From contig JABSPR010000206.1 in the NCBI GenBank assembly GCA_013214975.1, forward strand, positions 1 to 17,057: a stretch of 17,057 nt of DNA, given 5' to 3'. A program made the translations under genes and the position numbers. The notes under the pieces are model-generated. The model was not told the origin of the DNA. It saw only the letters and a program-made list of their open reading frames with translations, and did no database searches. Positions within the stretch are counted from its first letter, which is position 1. Each line of letters starts with the position of its first letter. The stretch comes from Flavobacteriales bacterium (GTDB lineage: Bacteria > Bacteroidota > Bacteroidia > DT-38). Below, one piece after another: positions 6,855 to 14,250 of the stretch.

Positions 6855-7562
6855 TTATACTTCTACAATTGTTCCTATAGATTCTCCTTCTACAACTTTT
6901 AGCAAGTTGCCCTTCACATTAATATCAAAAACAATAATAGGCAACTTGTTCTCTTTACACAAGGTAAAAGAAGTCATATCCATTACGTTAAGTCCTTTTT
7001 CATATACTTCCTTGAAGCTGATTGTTTCGTATTTCGTTGCGTCGCTATTTTTCATAGGGTCCGACGTATAGATACCATCAACTTTGGTTCCTTTAACGAT
7101 TACATCCGCTTCTACTTCTATGGCTCTTAAACTTGCTGCTGTGTCTGTGGTGAAATATGGGTTTCCTGTACCCGCGCCGAATATTACAACTCGTCCTTTC
7201 TCAAGGTGACGAACTGCCTTTCTTCTTATAAATGGTTCTGCTATTTGTTCCATTTTTATGGCTGACATAAGCCTTGTATTAACATCTAATATTTCTAGAG
7301 AACTCTGTAATGCCATGCTATTGATCATTGTAGCTAGCATACCCATGTAGTCTCCTTGAGTTCTCTCCATTCCACCTTCTTCCGCTTGAACTCCTCTGAA
7401 TATATTTCCTCCTCCGATAACGATAGCTACTTCTAGCCCAAGATCTACTATGCTTTTAATTTCCTCAGCATAGAGTTTTAGTTTGTTGTTATCAATACCA
7501 AATTGTTGATCACCCATGAGCGCCTCACCACTCAGCTTTAGTAGAATCCTTTTGTACTTCAT
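6855..7562 (-). CDS. pyrH: UMP kinase
   Basis: PyrH phosphorylates UMP to UDP using ATP and is a hexameric cytosolic enzyme of the amino-acid-kinase fold. The 235-residue protein begins MKYKRILLKLSGEALMG, with the phosphate-binding Lys9-Leu-Ser-Gly. The glycine-rich loop VIGGGNIFRG is at 48-57, the UMP-site motif DYMGMLATMINSMALQ at 71-86, and GAGTGNPYFTTDTAA at 129-143. KGTKVDGIYTSDP (157-169) is the nucleotide-binding signature. It lies between tsf (upstream, 52 bases away across a terminator-like hairpin) and frr (downstream, 10 bases), reproducing the widespread rpsB-tsf-pyrH-frr order. Expression may depend on read-through from the ribosomal-protein operon or on a promoter in the short gap; no exact TAnnTTTG box is seen there (TATTTTTA is one mismatch away). 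Confidence 0.97.
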   Translation of the reverse strand: MKYKRILLKLSGEALMGDQQFGIDNNKLKLYAEEIKSIVDLGLEVAIVIGGGNIFRGVQAEEGGMERTQGDYMGMLATMINSMALQSSLEILDVNTRLMSAIKMEQIAEPFIRRKAVRHLEKGRVVIFGAGTGNPYFTTDTAASLRAIEVEADVIVKGTKVDGIYTSDPMKNSDATKYETISFKEVYEKGLNVMDMTSFTLCKENKLPIIVFDINVKGNLLKVVEGESIGTIVEV

Positions 7563-7582
7563 AAACTTAAAAATAAGACAAA

Positions 7583-7616
7583 AAAAAAGAGAGAATAAAT
7601 TCTCTCTCTCTTTTTT
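7583..7616 (-). terminator. Terminator-like hairpin between tsf and pyrH
   Basis: AAAAAAGAGAGA (7583-7594) is perfectly complementary to TCTCTCTTTTTT (7605-7616), giving a 12-bp stem with a 10-base loop. On the minus strand the stem is followed by a run of T. It starts within the tsf stop codon. Half of the stem is A-T, so it may be a partial terminator or attenuator rather than a full stop. Because both arms end in homopolymer, it could act in either direction, but only minus-strand transcripts are expected here. Confidence 0.6.
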
Positions 7617-8445
7617 AATCCAATGCCATTCTTTTAAAAGAACTGACCGTTAAGCCAGACTCAATGTCTGTCAGGAACTGCCCTACAGATTTCTTATTGT
7701 CTTTAATAAAAGCTTGATTGAGTAAAGTGTTCTCTTTGTAGAACTTGCCAAGCTTACCCATGGCAATTTTCTCAAGCATTTCTTCTGGCTTACCAGATTC
7801 TTTTGCTTGTTCTTTACCTACTGCTATTTCTCTATCAATAATACTTTGCTCTACATCGTCTTTATCGATAGCTATAGGAGACATCGCTGCAATTTGCATT
7901 GCAACATCTCTTCCTGCCTCGTCAAGTTCGCCAGCATTACTTAGTGCTACAATTGAAGCTATTCTGTTTCCAGGATGATTATAGGCGCAAACTTTTGGAG
8001 AAACGTGAAGCTCTAATCTTGATACTTCGATTTTCTCGCCTACTTTACCTATCTCTTCTGTAATTCTTTCTTGAACTGATTGCGAACCATTAAGAAGAGT
8101 AGAAGCCATTAGTTCTGCAGCATTCATTGAACCATTCTCAACTGCTGTTTCTAAAATTTCGTTTGCAAATGCTCCGAATGAATCATTTTTAGCAACGAAA
8201 TCAGTTTCGCAGTTTAGAATCATAATGATCCCTTTACTACCATCAGCACTTGTTTTAGCTAAAACTAAACCTTCAGATGCATCTTTGTCACCTCTTTTAG
8301 CTGCAACTTTCTGTCCTTTCTTTCTAAGAAAATCGATTGCTTTTTCATAATCGCCGTTAGCCTCAACCAATGCGTTTTTACAATCCATCATTCCTGCGCC
8401 AGACTTTTGTCTAAGCTCGTTTACTTGACTTGCTGTAATTGCCAT
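7615..8445 (-). CDS. tsf: Elongation factor Ts
   Basis: EF-Ts regenerates EF-Tu-GTP by nucleotide exchange. The 276-residue protein has the N-terminal UBA-like domain (ITASQVNELRQKSGAGMMDCKNAL, 3-26, followed by the DYEKAIDFLRKKG helix) and the EF-Tu-contacting core with the diagnostic T81-D-F-V motif in NCETDFVAKND. The C-terminal region includes EKIAMGKLGKFYKENTLLNQ and a further VGQFL stretch. Length is close to the E. coli protein. The start ATG at 8443-8445 gives MAITASQVNELR, matching homologues. It lies 36 bases downstream of rpsB, the near-universal pairing. The stop codon overlaps a terminator-like hairpin. Confidence 0.97.
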   Translation of the reverse strand: MAITASQVNELRQKSGAGMMDCKNALVEANGDYEKAIDFLRKKGQKVAAKRGDKDASEGLVLAKTSADGSKGIIMILNCETDFVAKNDSFGAFANEILETAVENGSMNAAELMASTLLNGSQSVQERITEEIGKVGEKIEVSRLELHVSPKVCAYNHPGNRIASIVALSNAGELDEAGRDVAMQIAAMSPIAIDKDDVEQSIIDREIAVGKEQAKESGKPEEMLEKIAMGKLGKFYKENTLLNQAFIKDNKKSVGQFLTDIESGLTVSSFKRMALD

Positions 8446-8481
8446 GTCTTAATAAAATTTAAAATGTAACTAGAGTGGCTG

Positions 8482-9387
8482 TTATGCCTTTGCTTCTTTA
8501 CTTGGAGCGTCTTTTTTGTCTGCTTTTTTAGGAGCAGTAGTTTTAGCAACAGGCTTCTTAGTAGCAGCTTTTTTCTTAGGCGCTTCCTTTTTTTCTACTG
8601 TTTCAGTCTTAAGTTCATCTTTTACTGGTGCAGCAGCTTTAGGAGCTTCTTCTTTCTTCTCTATTCTCTTCTTTGGCTTGTCAGAACTTTCTTTATCTAC
8701 ACTTCTTTCAGACAATCCTTCCTTAATAGCGTTTGAAACGATATCCATCAATTTCGTGATAGACTTTGTTGAATCATCATTAGCAGGTATTGCGAAATCT
8801 ACAGAAGTAGGATCACTATTAGTATCTGTTAATGCGAATGTTACCAGGTTAAGTTTTTTAGATTCTGCAAGAGCAATGTGTTCTTTTGTTATATCGACAA
8901 TAAAGATTGCTGCAGGTAATCTTGTAAGTCCAGTAATGCTACCAAAGTCTTTTTCCAATTTAGCTCTTTGACGAATAATCATCAATCGCTCTTTCTTAGA
9001 AATACTTTTAAATTTTTCTTCATGAACCAACTTGTCGATAGTAGCCATCTTTCTAATTGCTTTTCTAATAGTAGAAAAGTTAGTTAGCATTCCTCCAGGC
9101 CATCTTTCAGTTACATACGGCATGTTAACCGCGCCGATTTTCTCAGCAATAATTTCTTTCGCTTGCTTTTTTGTAGCAACAAAAAGAACTTTTTTGCCAG
9201 ATTTTGCTATTTGTTTTAGAGCAGCACAAGCTTCATCTAATTTAGCAACGGTTTTATTAAGGTCTATTATATGAATACCTTTTCTTTCCATGAAAATGTA
9301 CGGAGACATTTTAGGATTCCACTTTCTTTTAAGGTGACCAAAATGTACACCTGCCTCAAGTAATTCTTTATAGTTTGTTCTTGCCAT
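8482..9387 (-). CDS. rpsB: 30S ribosomal protein S2 with long Lys/Ala tail
   Basis: S2 is a small-subunit protein that binds late and is required for S1 function where S1 is present. Residues 1-228 carry the conserved fold: LLEAGVHFGHLKRKWNPKM (9-27), RKGIHIIDL, VLFVATKKQA (68-77), ERWPGGMLTNF (94-104), RLPAAIFIVD (156-165) and FAIPANDDS (198-206). Residues about 229-301 form an extra tail of roughly 73 residues made mainly of Lys, Ala, Glu, Pro and Thr (for example APKKKAATKKPVAKTTAPKK), predicted disordered. The E. coli protein, about 241 residues, lacks such a tail. The tail keeps the reading frame to a clean stop. It follows rpsI after 18 bases and precedes tsf by 36, within one operon. 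Confidence 0.97.
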   Translation of the reverse strand: MARTNYKELLEAGVHFGHLKRKWNPKMSPYIFMERKGIHIIDLNKTVAKLDEACAALKQIAKSGKKVLFVATKKQAKEIIAEKIGAVNMPYVTERWPGGMLTNFSTIRKAIRKMATIDKLVHEEKFKSISKKERLMIIRQRAKLEKDFGSITGLTRLPAAIFIVDITKEHIALAESKKLNLVTFALTDTNSDPTSVDFAIPANDDSTKSITKLMDIVSNAIKEGLSERSVDKESSDKPKKRIEKKEEAPKAAAPVKDELKTETVEKKEAPKKKAATKKPVAKTTAPKKADKKDAPSKEAKA

Positions 9388-9405
9388 ACTGCTTCTAGAT
9401 AGTGC

Positions 9406-9792
9406 TTAACGCTTGCTAAATTGAGATTTCTTTCTTGCTTTTCTTCGACCCGGTTTCTTTCTTTCAACCATTCTTGGATCTCTTTTCAATAGTCTTTCTG
9501 CCTTAAGATTAGGTTTATTGTCTTCACTAATTGCAACAAGTGCTCTAGAAATACCTAACTGAATAGCTTCGGCTTGACCATTAATACCACCACCTTTAAC
9601 GTTTATATTAACGTCCATTTTTTTTGCTAAATCAACAACAGTAAGAGGAAAACTAACTTTGTTTTGCAAAACGGCTGTAGGGAAATAAACCTTCAAGTCC
9701 TTTTTGTTGACAACGATTTTACCCTTCCCTGGTGTCAAATAAACACGTGCTACTGAAGTTTTTCTTCGGCCTAATGCGTTAACTGCTTCCAT
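9406..9792 (-). CDS. rpsI: 30S ribosomal protein S9
   Basis: The 128-residue protein is a complete S9. It has the N-terminal ALGRRKTSVARVYLTPG (6-22), the core VKGGGINGQAEAIQLGISRAL (65-85), LLKRDPRMVERKKPGRRKARKK and the universal C-terminal SKR, which reaches into the 30S P-site to contact tRNA. The start codon ATG (9790-9792) is one base past the rplM stop, so the pair is tightly linked and probably translationally coupled. The downstream gene is rpsB, after 18 bases. Confidence 0.98.
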   Translation of the reverse strand: MEAVNALGRRKTSVARVYLTPGKGKIVVNKKDLKVYFPTAVLQNKVSFPLTVVDLAKKMDVNINVKGGGINGQAEAIQLGISRALVAISEDNKPNLKAERLLKRDPRMVERKKPGRRKARKKSQFSKR

Positions 9793-9793
9793 A

Positions 9794-10249
9794 CTATCTT
9801 ACTGATTTTAAATCTATTGTTCTTGGCTTACGAGCTTCCTGCTTATGCTCTGAACCACTATATACATATAGTTGTCTGTATAGTTCAGCACCTAAAATAT
9901 TTTTTGGAAGCATTCCTTTAACAGCTTTTTCTACCATTTTAATAGGATTTTTTTCCATCAACTTTTCAGCAGTGATTTCTCGTTGTCCACCAGGATATCC
10001 TGTGTGACTGATATAAGTCTTATCGCTCCACTTTTTACCAGTAAGTTTGATTTTATCAGCGTTGATAATTACAACTTTGTCTCCACAAGCAACGTGAGGC
10101 GTATAATTAGTTTTGTGTTTGCCACGAATCAGATTGGCAACTTTGGAAGCTAATCTTCCAAGTACTTCGTTTTCAGCATCAATAAGTAACCACTCTCTAT
10201 TCGTAGTAGCTTTATTTGCTGATATTGTTTTATAACTTAAATCACTCAT
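9794..10249 (-). CDS. rplM: 50S ribosomal protein L13
   Basis: L13 is an early-assembly large-subunit protein. The 151-residue sequence shows the family pattern REWLLIDAENEVLGRLASKVA (18-38), IRGKHKTNYTPHVACGD (41-57), KVVIINADKIKLTGKKW, HTGYPGG and VKGMLPKN, and ends in a basic tail. It is the first gene of the apparent rplM-rpsI-rpsB-tsf operon. The upstream 103 bases contain a candidate promoter (10312-10319) and two small hairpins, so it has a leader of about 55 bases. In E. coli, L13 represses its own rplM-rpsI mRNA; whether this leader does the same is inference. Confidence 0.98.
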   Translation of the reverse strand: MSDLSYKTISANKATTNREWLLIDAENEVLGRLASKVANLIRGKHKTNYTPHVACGDKVVIINADKIKLTGKKWSDKTYISHTGYPGGQREITAEKLMEKNPIKMVEKAVKGMLPKNILGAELYRQLYVYSGSEHKQEARKPRTIDLKSVR

Positions 10250-10265
10250 TTTTTTGAATGTATCT

Positions 10266-10308
10266 GTTAAGCCTATTGCGGCTTTTTAATACCCTGTTTT
10301 TAAAGGGA
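10266..10308 (-). promoter_or_regulatory. Structured leader of the rplM operon
   Basis: Read on the minus strand, the leader holds CCCT..AGGG (10292-10295 with 10304-10307, 8-base loop) followed by AAGCC..GGCTT (10269-10273 with 10280-10284, 6-base loop). The two small stems lie between the candidate promoter and the rplM ATG. They could be a ribosomal-protein binding site for autogenous control, but they do not match a leader family that I can name with certainty. Confidence 0.35.
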
Positions 10309-10311
10309 CGG

Positions 10312-10343
10312 CGAAGTTAGAACTTATTTTTGGAATGACCCAA
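10312..10343 (-). promoter_or_regulatory. Candidate promoter of the rplM-rpsI-rpsB-tsf operon
   Basis: On the minus strand, TTG (10341-10343) is followed after a 21-base spacer by TAACTTCG (10312-10319), one mismatch from TAnnTTTG. The box ends 62 bases before the rplM ATG, so the mRNA would begin close to the first leader hairpin. The region is the only non-coding space between kbl and rplM and no terminator for kbl interferes, since kbl is downstream-oriented away from it on its other side. Confidence 0.4.
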
Positions 10344-10352
10344 CTTATAAGG

Positions 10353-11549
10353 CTACTTTTTGTTGATAACTTCTAATTCTGTTCCAACTTTTGTAAACGC
10401 TGCGATCGCCTTGTCTAAATGCTCTCTATCATGACCTGCTGAAATTTGAACTCTGATTCTCGCAAGGTCTTTTGGTACAACTGGATAGAAGAATCCAATT
10501 ACATATATTCCTTCTTTTAGAAGTCGACTAGCAAACTCTTGTGCAATTTTTGCATCGTACAACATTATGGGTACAATCGGATGTACTCCTTCTCTAATAT
10601 CGAAGCCTACTTCATCCATTTTACTTCTAAAGTATGCAGTGTTCTCCTCTAATTTGTCTCGTAATGAAGTAGATTCATTTAGCAAGTTTAACACTTCTAT
10701 AGTACCACCAACAATTGAAGGGGCGAGAGAGTTTGAAAATAAATATGGTCTAGAACGTTGTCTTAGCATATCGATGATCTCTTTCTTGCCAGAAGTAAAA
10801 CCACCCATTGCACCACCTAGAGCCTTGCCCATTGTTGAAGTAATGATGTCAATTCGTCCCATTACACCACAGTGTTCATGAGTTCCACGACCTGTTGCTC
10901 CCATAAAACCGGTAGAGTGACTATCATCAACCATTACGAGTGCATCGTATTTTTCTGCCAAATCACATATTTGATCCAGCTTGGCGATATATCCATCCAT
11001 TGAGAATACGCCATCGGTGACTATTAATCGGTGGCGGGCTCCTTGGGCATCTTGAAGTTGTTTCTCTAAATCCTCCATGTTCGAATTCTTGTAACGGAAT
11101 CGTTGTGCTTTACATAATCGCACACCATCTATTATAGATGCATGGTTTAGTTCATCAGAGATAATAGCATCTTCTGGACCCATCAATGTTTCAAATACTC
11201 CACCATTCGCATCAAAGCAAGCGGCGTATAGTATAGTATCTTCTGTACCTAAAAATTCTGCGATTTTCCCTTCTAGTTCTTTATGTATGTCTTGTGTTCC
11301 GCATATAAAACGAACGGAAGACATCCCATAACCTTGTGTATCTAGTGTTCGCTTTGCAGCCTCGATTAATTTAGGATGAGAAGAAAGTCCTAGATAATTA
11401 TTCGCACAGAAATTAGTAACCTCTTCCCCAGTACTTACTTTAATATCTGCTCCTTGAGGAGTGGTAATTATTCTTTCGGACTTATATAATCCAGATTCTT
11501 TAATTGAAGCAAGCTCCTCTTGGAGGAAACTTTGAAACTTTCCGTACAT
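10353..11549 (-). CDS. kbl: Glycine C-acetyltransferase (2-amino-3-ketobutyrate CoA ligase)
   Basis: Kbl is a PLP enzyme of the alpha-oxoamine synthase family that cleaves 2-amino-3-ketobutyrate with CoA to glycine and acetyl-CoA, in threonine breakdown. The 398-residue protein has N-terminal NFCANNYLGLSSHP (46-59), SVRFICGTQDIHKELE (78-93), the PLP-stacking His136 in ELNHASIIDG, the PLP-binding Asp208 and His211 in VDDSHSTGFMG, and the Schiff-base Lys242 in STMGKALGGA. RFICGTQ and the closing RIRVQISAGHDREHLDKAI favour Kbl over BioF or serine palmitoyltransferase relatives. No threonine dehydrogenase gene (tdh) is in the window, so a role as a general CoA-dependent synthase cannot be excluded. 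It follows gdhA by 37 bases on the same strand and may be co-transcribed. Confidence 0.93.
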   Translation of the reverse strand: MYGKFQSFLQEELASIKESGLYKSERIITTPQGADIKVSTGEEVTNFCANNYLGLSSHPKLIEAAKRTLDTQGYGMSSVRFICGTQDIHKELEGKIAEFLGTEDTILYAACFDANGGVFETLMGPEDAIISDELNHASIIDGVRLCKAQRFRYKNSNMEDLEKQLQDAQGARHRLIVTDGVFSMDGYIAKLDQICDLAEKYDALVMVDDSHSTGFMGATGRGTHEHCGVMGRIDIITSTMGKALGGAMGGFTSGKKEIIDMLRQRSRPYLFSNSLAPSIVGGTIEVLNLLNESTSLRDKLEENTAYFRSKMDEVGFDIREGVHPIVPIMLYDAKIAQEFASRLLKEGIYVIGFFYPVVPKDLARIRVQISAGHDREHLDKAIAAFTKVGTELEVINKK

Positions 11550-11586
11550 AATATTAGGTTGTGTTTGAATGCTTTAAAAGCAGACT

Positions 11587-12981
11587 CTACACTAAACCTT
11601 GTGCTAGCATAGCGTCTGCAACTTTTACGAAGCCGCCTAAATTAGCACCTTTCACGTAATTAATGAAATTTTCTTCCGCACCATGTTTAACACACGTGCT
11701 ATGAATCTCTTTCATGAGGTCCTTTAATTTAGTATCAACCTCTTCACTTGTCCAACTAAGTTTAAGGGAGTTCTGACTCATTTCTAAGCCAGATACAGAA
11801 ACGCCACCAGCATTTGCGGCCTTTCCAGGACCAAATAAAATTTTCTCTTTGATAAATGTTTCGACTGCATCAGGTGTGCAAGGCATATTGGCTCCTTCAG
11901 CCACAGTCTTACAACCATTTTTAATGAGTAGTTGAGCTGATTTCTTATCCAATTCATTTTGTGTAGCACAGGGCAACGCCACATCACATTTTACTTCCCA
12001 CGGCTTTTTATTTGGAATAAATTTGCAGTGGTACTTATCTGCATATTCTTTTATCCGCCCTCTCGTTACATTCTTTAGTTTCTTTAGATAATTTAGTTTA
12101 GGCTTGGTTATACCAGATTCATCATATATATATCCGGAAGAGTCTGACATAGTAACCACTGTGGCGCCTAATTCGATGCATTTTTCAGCAGCAAATTGTG
12201 CAACATTGCCAGATCCTGATATTGCGACAACAAGCCTGTGTAATGTTTTCCCTCTTGTAGCTAGCATTTCGGACGTAAAATAAACAGCTCCGTAACCAGT
12301 TGCTTCTGGTCTTATTAGACTACCTCCAAACGCGATTGCTTTACCAGTAAGTACGCCAGTAAATTCATTACTTATTCTTTTATACTGACCAAATAGAAAA
12401 CCGATTTCTCGACCACCTACACCAATGTCACCAGCAGGTACATCTGTCTCGGGCCCTATGTAACGAGATAATTCGGTCATAAAACTTTGACAAAATCTCA
12501 TAATCTCATTATCTGATTTTCCTTTTGGATCAAAATCAGAACCCCCTTTACCTCCTCCCATTGAGAGAGTAGTTAAACTGTTTTTGAATACTTGTTCGAA
12601 CGCCAAAAATTTTAGTACACCAAGGTTTACCGTTGGATGAAAACGTAATCCACCTTTATAAGGACCAATGGCACTATTCATTTGTATTCGGAATCCTCTG
12701 TTTATTTGAAATTCGCCTTTGTCATCCAACCATGGAACTCGAAAAATAATTACTCTCTCCGGTTCACAGATTCTTTCTAAGATTTTAGCTTTCTTATACT
12801 TTGGGTTTTTGTCGATGAATGGTAGTATAGTCTCCGCTACTTCATGTACAGCTTGCACAAATTCTGGTTCCCCAGGATTCTGTTTTGATACTGCTAGCAT
12901 GAATTTTTCGAGTTTGCTAGTATCTTTTGATACGCCATTGTTTTGGTGAGAAGGAGATTTTTTTTCTTTCAAGGCAGTCAT
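11587..12981 (-). CDS. gdhA: NADP-specific glutamate dehydrogenase
   Basis: GdhA interconverts 2-oxoglutarate plus ammonium and glutamate, linking carbon and nitrogen metabolism. The 464-residue protein matches the hexameric bacterial class: PERVIIFRVPWLDDKG (74-89), AIGPYKGGLRFHP (104-116), the catalytic Lys145 in GGGKGGSDFDPKG, Asp185 in VPAGDIGVGGRE, the Rossmann loop SGSGNVAQ (255-262), SDSSG (279-283), LPCATQNELD, AEGANMP and FAPGKAANAGG-like GPGKAANAGGV, ending in VKVADAMLAQGLV. Compared with E. coli GdhA it has about 18 extra N-terminal residues, polar and lysine-rich (MTALKEKKSPSHQNNG); Met28 would be an alternative start. An A8 run lies in codons 6-8. The 79-base gap to dprA shows no exact promoter box. 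NADP preference is inferred from overall similarity to E. coli GdhA. Confidence 0.96.
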   Translation of the reverse strand: MTALKEKKSPSHQNNGVSKDTSKLEKFMLAVSKQNPGEPEFVQAVHEVAETILPFIDKNPKYKKAKILERICEPERVIIFRVPWLDDKGEFQINRGFRIQMNSAIGPYKGGLRFHPTVNLGVLKFLAFEQVFKNSLTTLSMGGGKGGSDFDPKGKSDNEIMRFCQSFMTELSRYIGPETDVPAGDIGVGGREIGFLFGQYKRISNEFTGVLTGKAIAFGGSLIRPEATGYGAVYFTSEMLATRGKTLHRLVVAISGSGNVAQFAAEKCIELGATVVTMSDSSGYIYDESGITKPKLNYLKKLKNVTRGRIKEYADKYHCKFIPNKKPWEVKCDVALPCATQNELDKKSAQLLIKNGCKTVAEGANMPCTPDAVETFIKEKILFGPGKAANAGGVSVSGLEMSQNSLKLSWTSEEVDTKLKDLMKEIHSTCVKHGAEENFINYVKGANLGGFVKVADAMLAQGLV

Positions 12982-13060
12982 AATATCTTCTTTATCTGAT
13001 TGTTATGCAGTACTAAAAATAGTAAAATTTTGTTCAAAGAAAGGTTTACGTTGTTCTAAC

Positions 13061-14170
13061 TTAATTCGTTGTATAAATTTTACCCGGTAGATGAATAACT
13101 TGTCCAGCAAATTCGAGATTTAATAAAATGGATGAGATCGTACTCATTGCAAATCCACTTCGCATTACTAAATCGTCGATGTGTATTTTTTTTTCTTTTT
13201 TTATTATCGTAAGTAGATGCATTTCTTCTTCCGATGGGTTATATGGAATTTCAATTTCATTATTGGTTAGAGGGTTCTCGGCTTCCCATTGCATTGTGAA
13301 TTCTAAATCTCTTATGTCTTCCATAAGAAATGCTTGATGTTTCTTTATTAGCCAATTGCACCCCGTCGACATTTCGTCAGTTGATTTTCCGGGATATGCA
13401 AATACTTCTCGGTCGTACGAATTAGCAATATCAGCAGTAATGAGCGATCCTCCTCTAGGACCCGACTCGATTACAATGGTGGCATCTGTGAGTCCCGCAA
13501 TAATCCGATTCCTTTTAGGAAAGTTTTCTCGATCGGGGTTGGTAGTGCTTAGAAACTCAGTTATAATTCCACCGTTTTCTAACATTTTCTCTGCTGTATT
13601 TTTGTGAGCATTTGGATACAATCTATCTAAACCATGTGCTACTACTCCGATAGTTTCTAGTTTATTCTTAACGCAAGCTTTGTGCGCACAAATGTCTACT
13701 CCATATGCTAACCCACTTGTAACAGAACAATTGTGTTTTGTTAAATTTTCGATTAATTCTTCACACGATTTTTTTCCTTCGGATGTTGCATTCCGGGTGC
13801 CTACTATGCTAATCATCTTCGACTTGTTTAGATCCATCTTCCCTTTATAAAAAAGCAAAATTGGTCCGTCATCACAATTCTTAAGTCGATATGGGTAGTC
13901 ATCATCTAAATAGAATAATGGCTTAATCTCATTTTTAGAAATAAATTCAATCTCTTGTTCAGCTCGCTTTATTCCTTTTGCAGAGATAATAGAGTTGGCT
14001 GTATGATCTCCTATCCCTGGAATTTTAACTAAAGATTTTTTTGTCTCGTGAAAGACAGCTTCGGTACTTCCTAAATAGGAAACTAGTTTTTTAGCGTTGA
14101 GGCTACCTATTCTAGGGATTAAGCTAAGACGAATTTGGAATAAAAGGCTGTGATAATCGAGAGATGCCAT
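13061..14170 (-). CDS. dprA: DNA-processing protein A (DprA/Smf)
   Basis: DprA binds incoming single-stranded DNA during transformation and loads RecA. The 369-residue protein shows the three-part plan: an N-terminal helix-hairpin-helix/SAM-like region (IPRIGSLNAKKLV 18-30 and IPGIGDHTANSI 50-61), a central Rossmann-like ssDNA domain (SIVGTRNATSEG 121-132, TSGLAYGVDICAHKA 151-165, FPKRNRIIAGL 217-227, ESGPRGGSLITA 235-246, YPG), and a C-terminal winged-helix-like domain from about 315. It is divergent from kdsB, with an exact TATTTTTG box 19 bases before its ATG. On the coding strand, codons about 322-329 contain A7-G-A9, a slippage-prone run at the edge of the C-terminal domain. The gene reads through without interruption. 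Confidence 0.96.
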   Translation of the reverse strand: MASLDYHSLLFQIRLSLIPRIGSLNAKKLVSYLGSTEAVFHETKKSLVKIPGIGDHTANSIISAKGIKRAEQEIEFISKNEIKPLFYLDDDYPYRLKNCDDGPILLFYKGKMDLNKSKMISIVGTRNATSEGKKSCEELIENLTKHNCSVTSGLAYGVDICAHKACVKNKLETIGVVAHGLDRLYPNAHKNTAEKMLENGGIITEFLSTTNPDRENFPKRNRIIAGLTDATIVIESGPRGGSLITADIANSYDREVFAYPGKSTDEMSTGCNWLIKKHQAFLMEDIRDLEFTMQWEAENPLTNNEIEIPYNPSEEEMHLLTIIKKEKKIHIDDLVMRSGFAMSTISSILLNLEFAGQVIHLPGKIYTTN

Positions 14171-14189
14171 GTGACTGAAATGTGAAGTG

Positions 14190-14197
14190 CAAAAATA
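14190..14197 (-). promoter_or_regulatory. Bacteroidota -7 promoter box for dprA
   Basis: The minus strand reads TATTTTTG, an exact TAnnTTTG match ending 19 bases before the dprA ATG, giving a predicted leader of roughly a dozen bases. No convincing TTG is found at the -33 distance. On the other strand of the same 80-base gap, TATCTTCG (14218-14225) is a one-mismatch candidate for kdsB. Confidence 0.4.
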
Positions 14198-14250
14198 CTG
14201 AAGTTGTTTTAAAGTTTTATCTTCGTTTTAAGCATACTACAAAATCAATC

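Noticed and set aside
8516..8971. 151-residue plus-strand frame opposite rpsB
   Set aside because: An antisense shadow produced by the Lys/Ala-rich codons of the S2 tail; the minus-strand product is unambiguous S2.
10268..10287. Plus-strand intrinsic terminator (AAGCC, GGCTTTTT)
   Set aside because: It has a stem and T-run on the plus strand, but no plus-strand gene ends near it; it is better read as a leader hairpin of rplM on the minus strand.
11570..11582. Short palindrome TGCTTTAAAAGCA between gdhA and kbl
   Set aside because: Only about 4-6 bp with little or no loop and no T-tract; too weak to call a terminator or operator.
14182..14250. Upstream in-frame extension of kdsB by 23 residues
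   Set aside because: The extension is not seen in KdsB homologues, whose N-terminus matches ATG 14251, and it would overlap the dprA promoter region.
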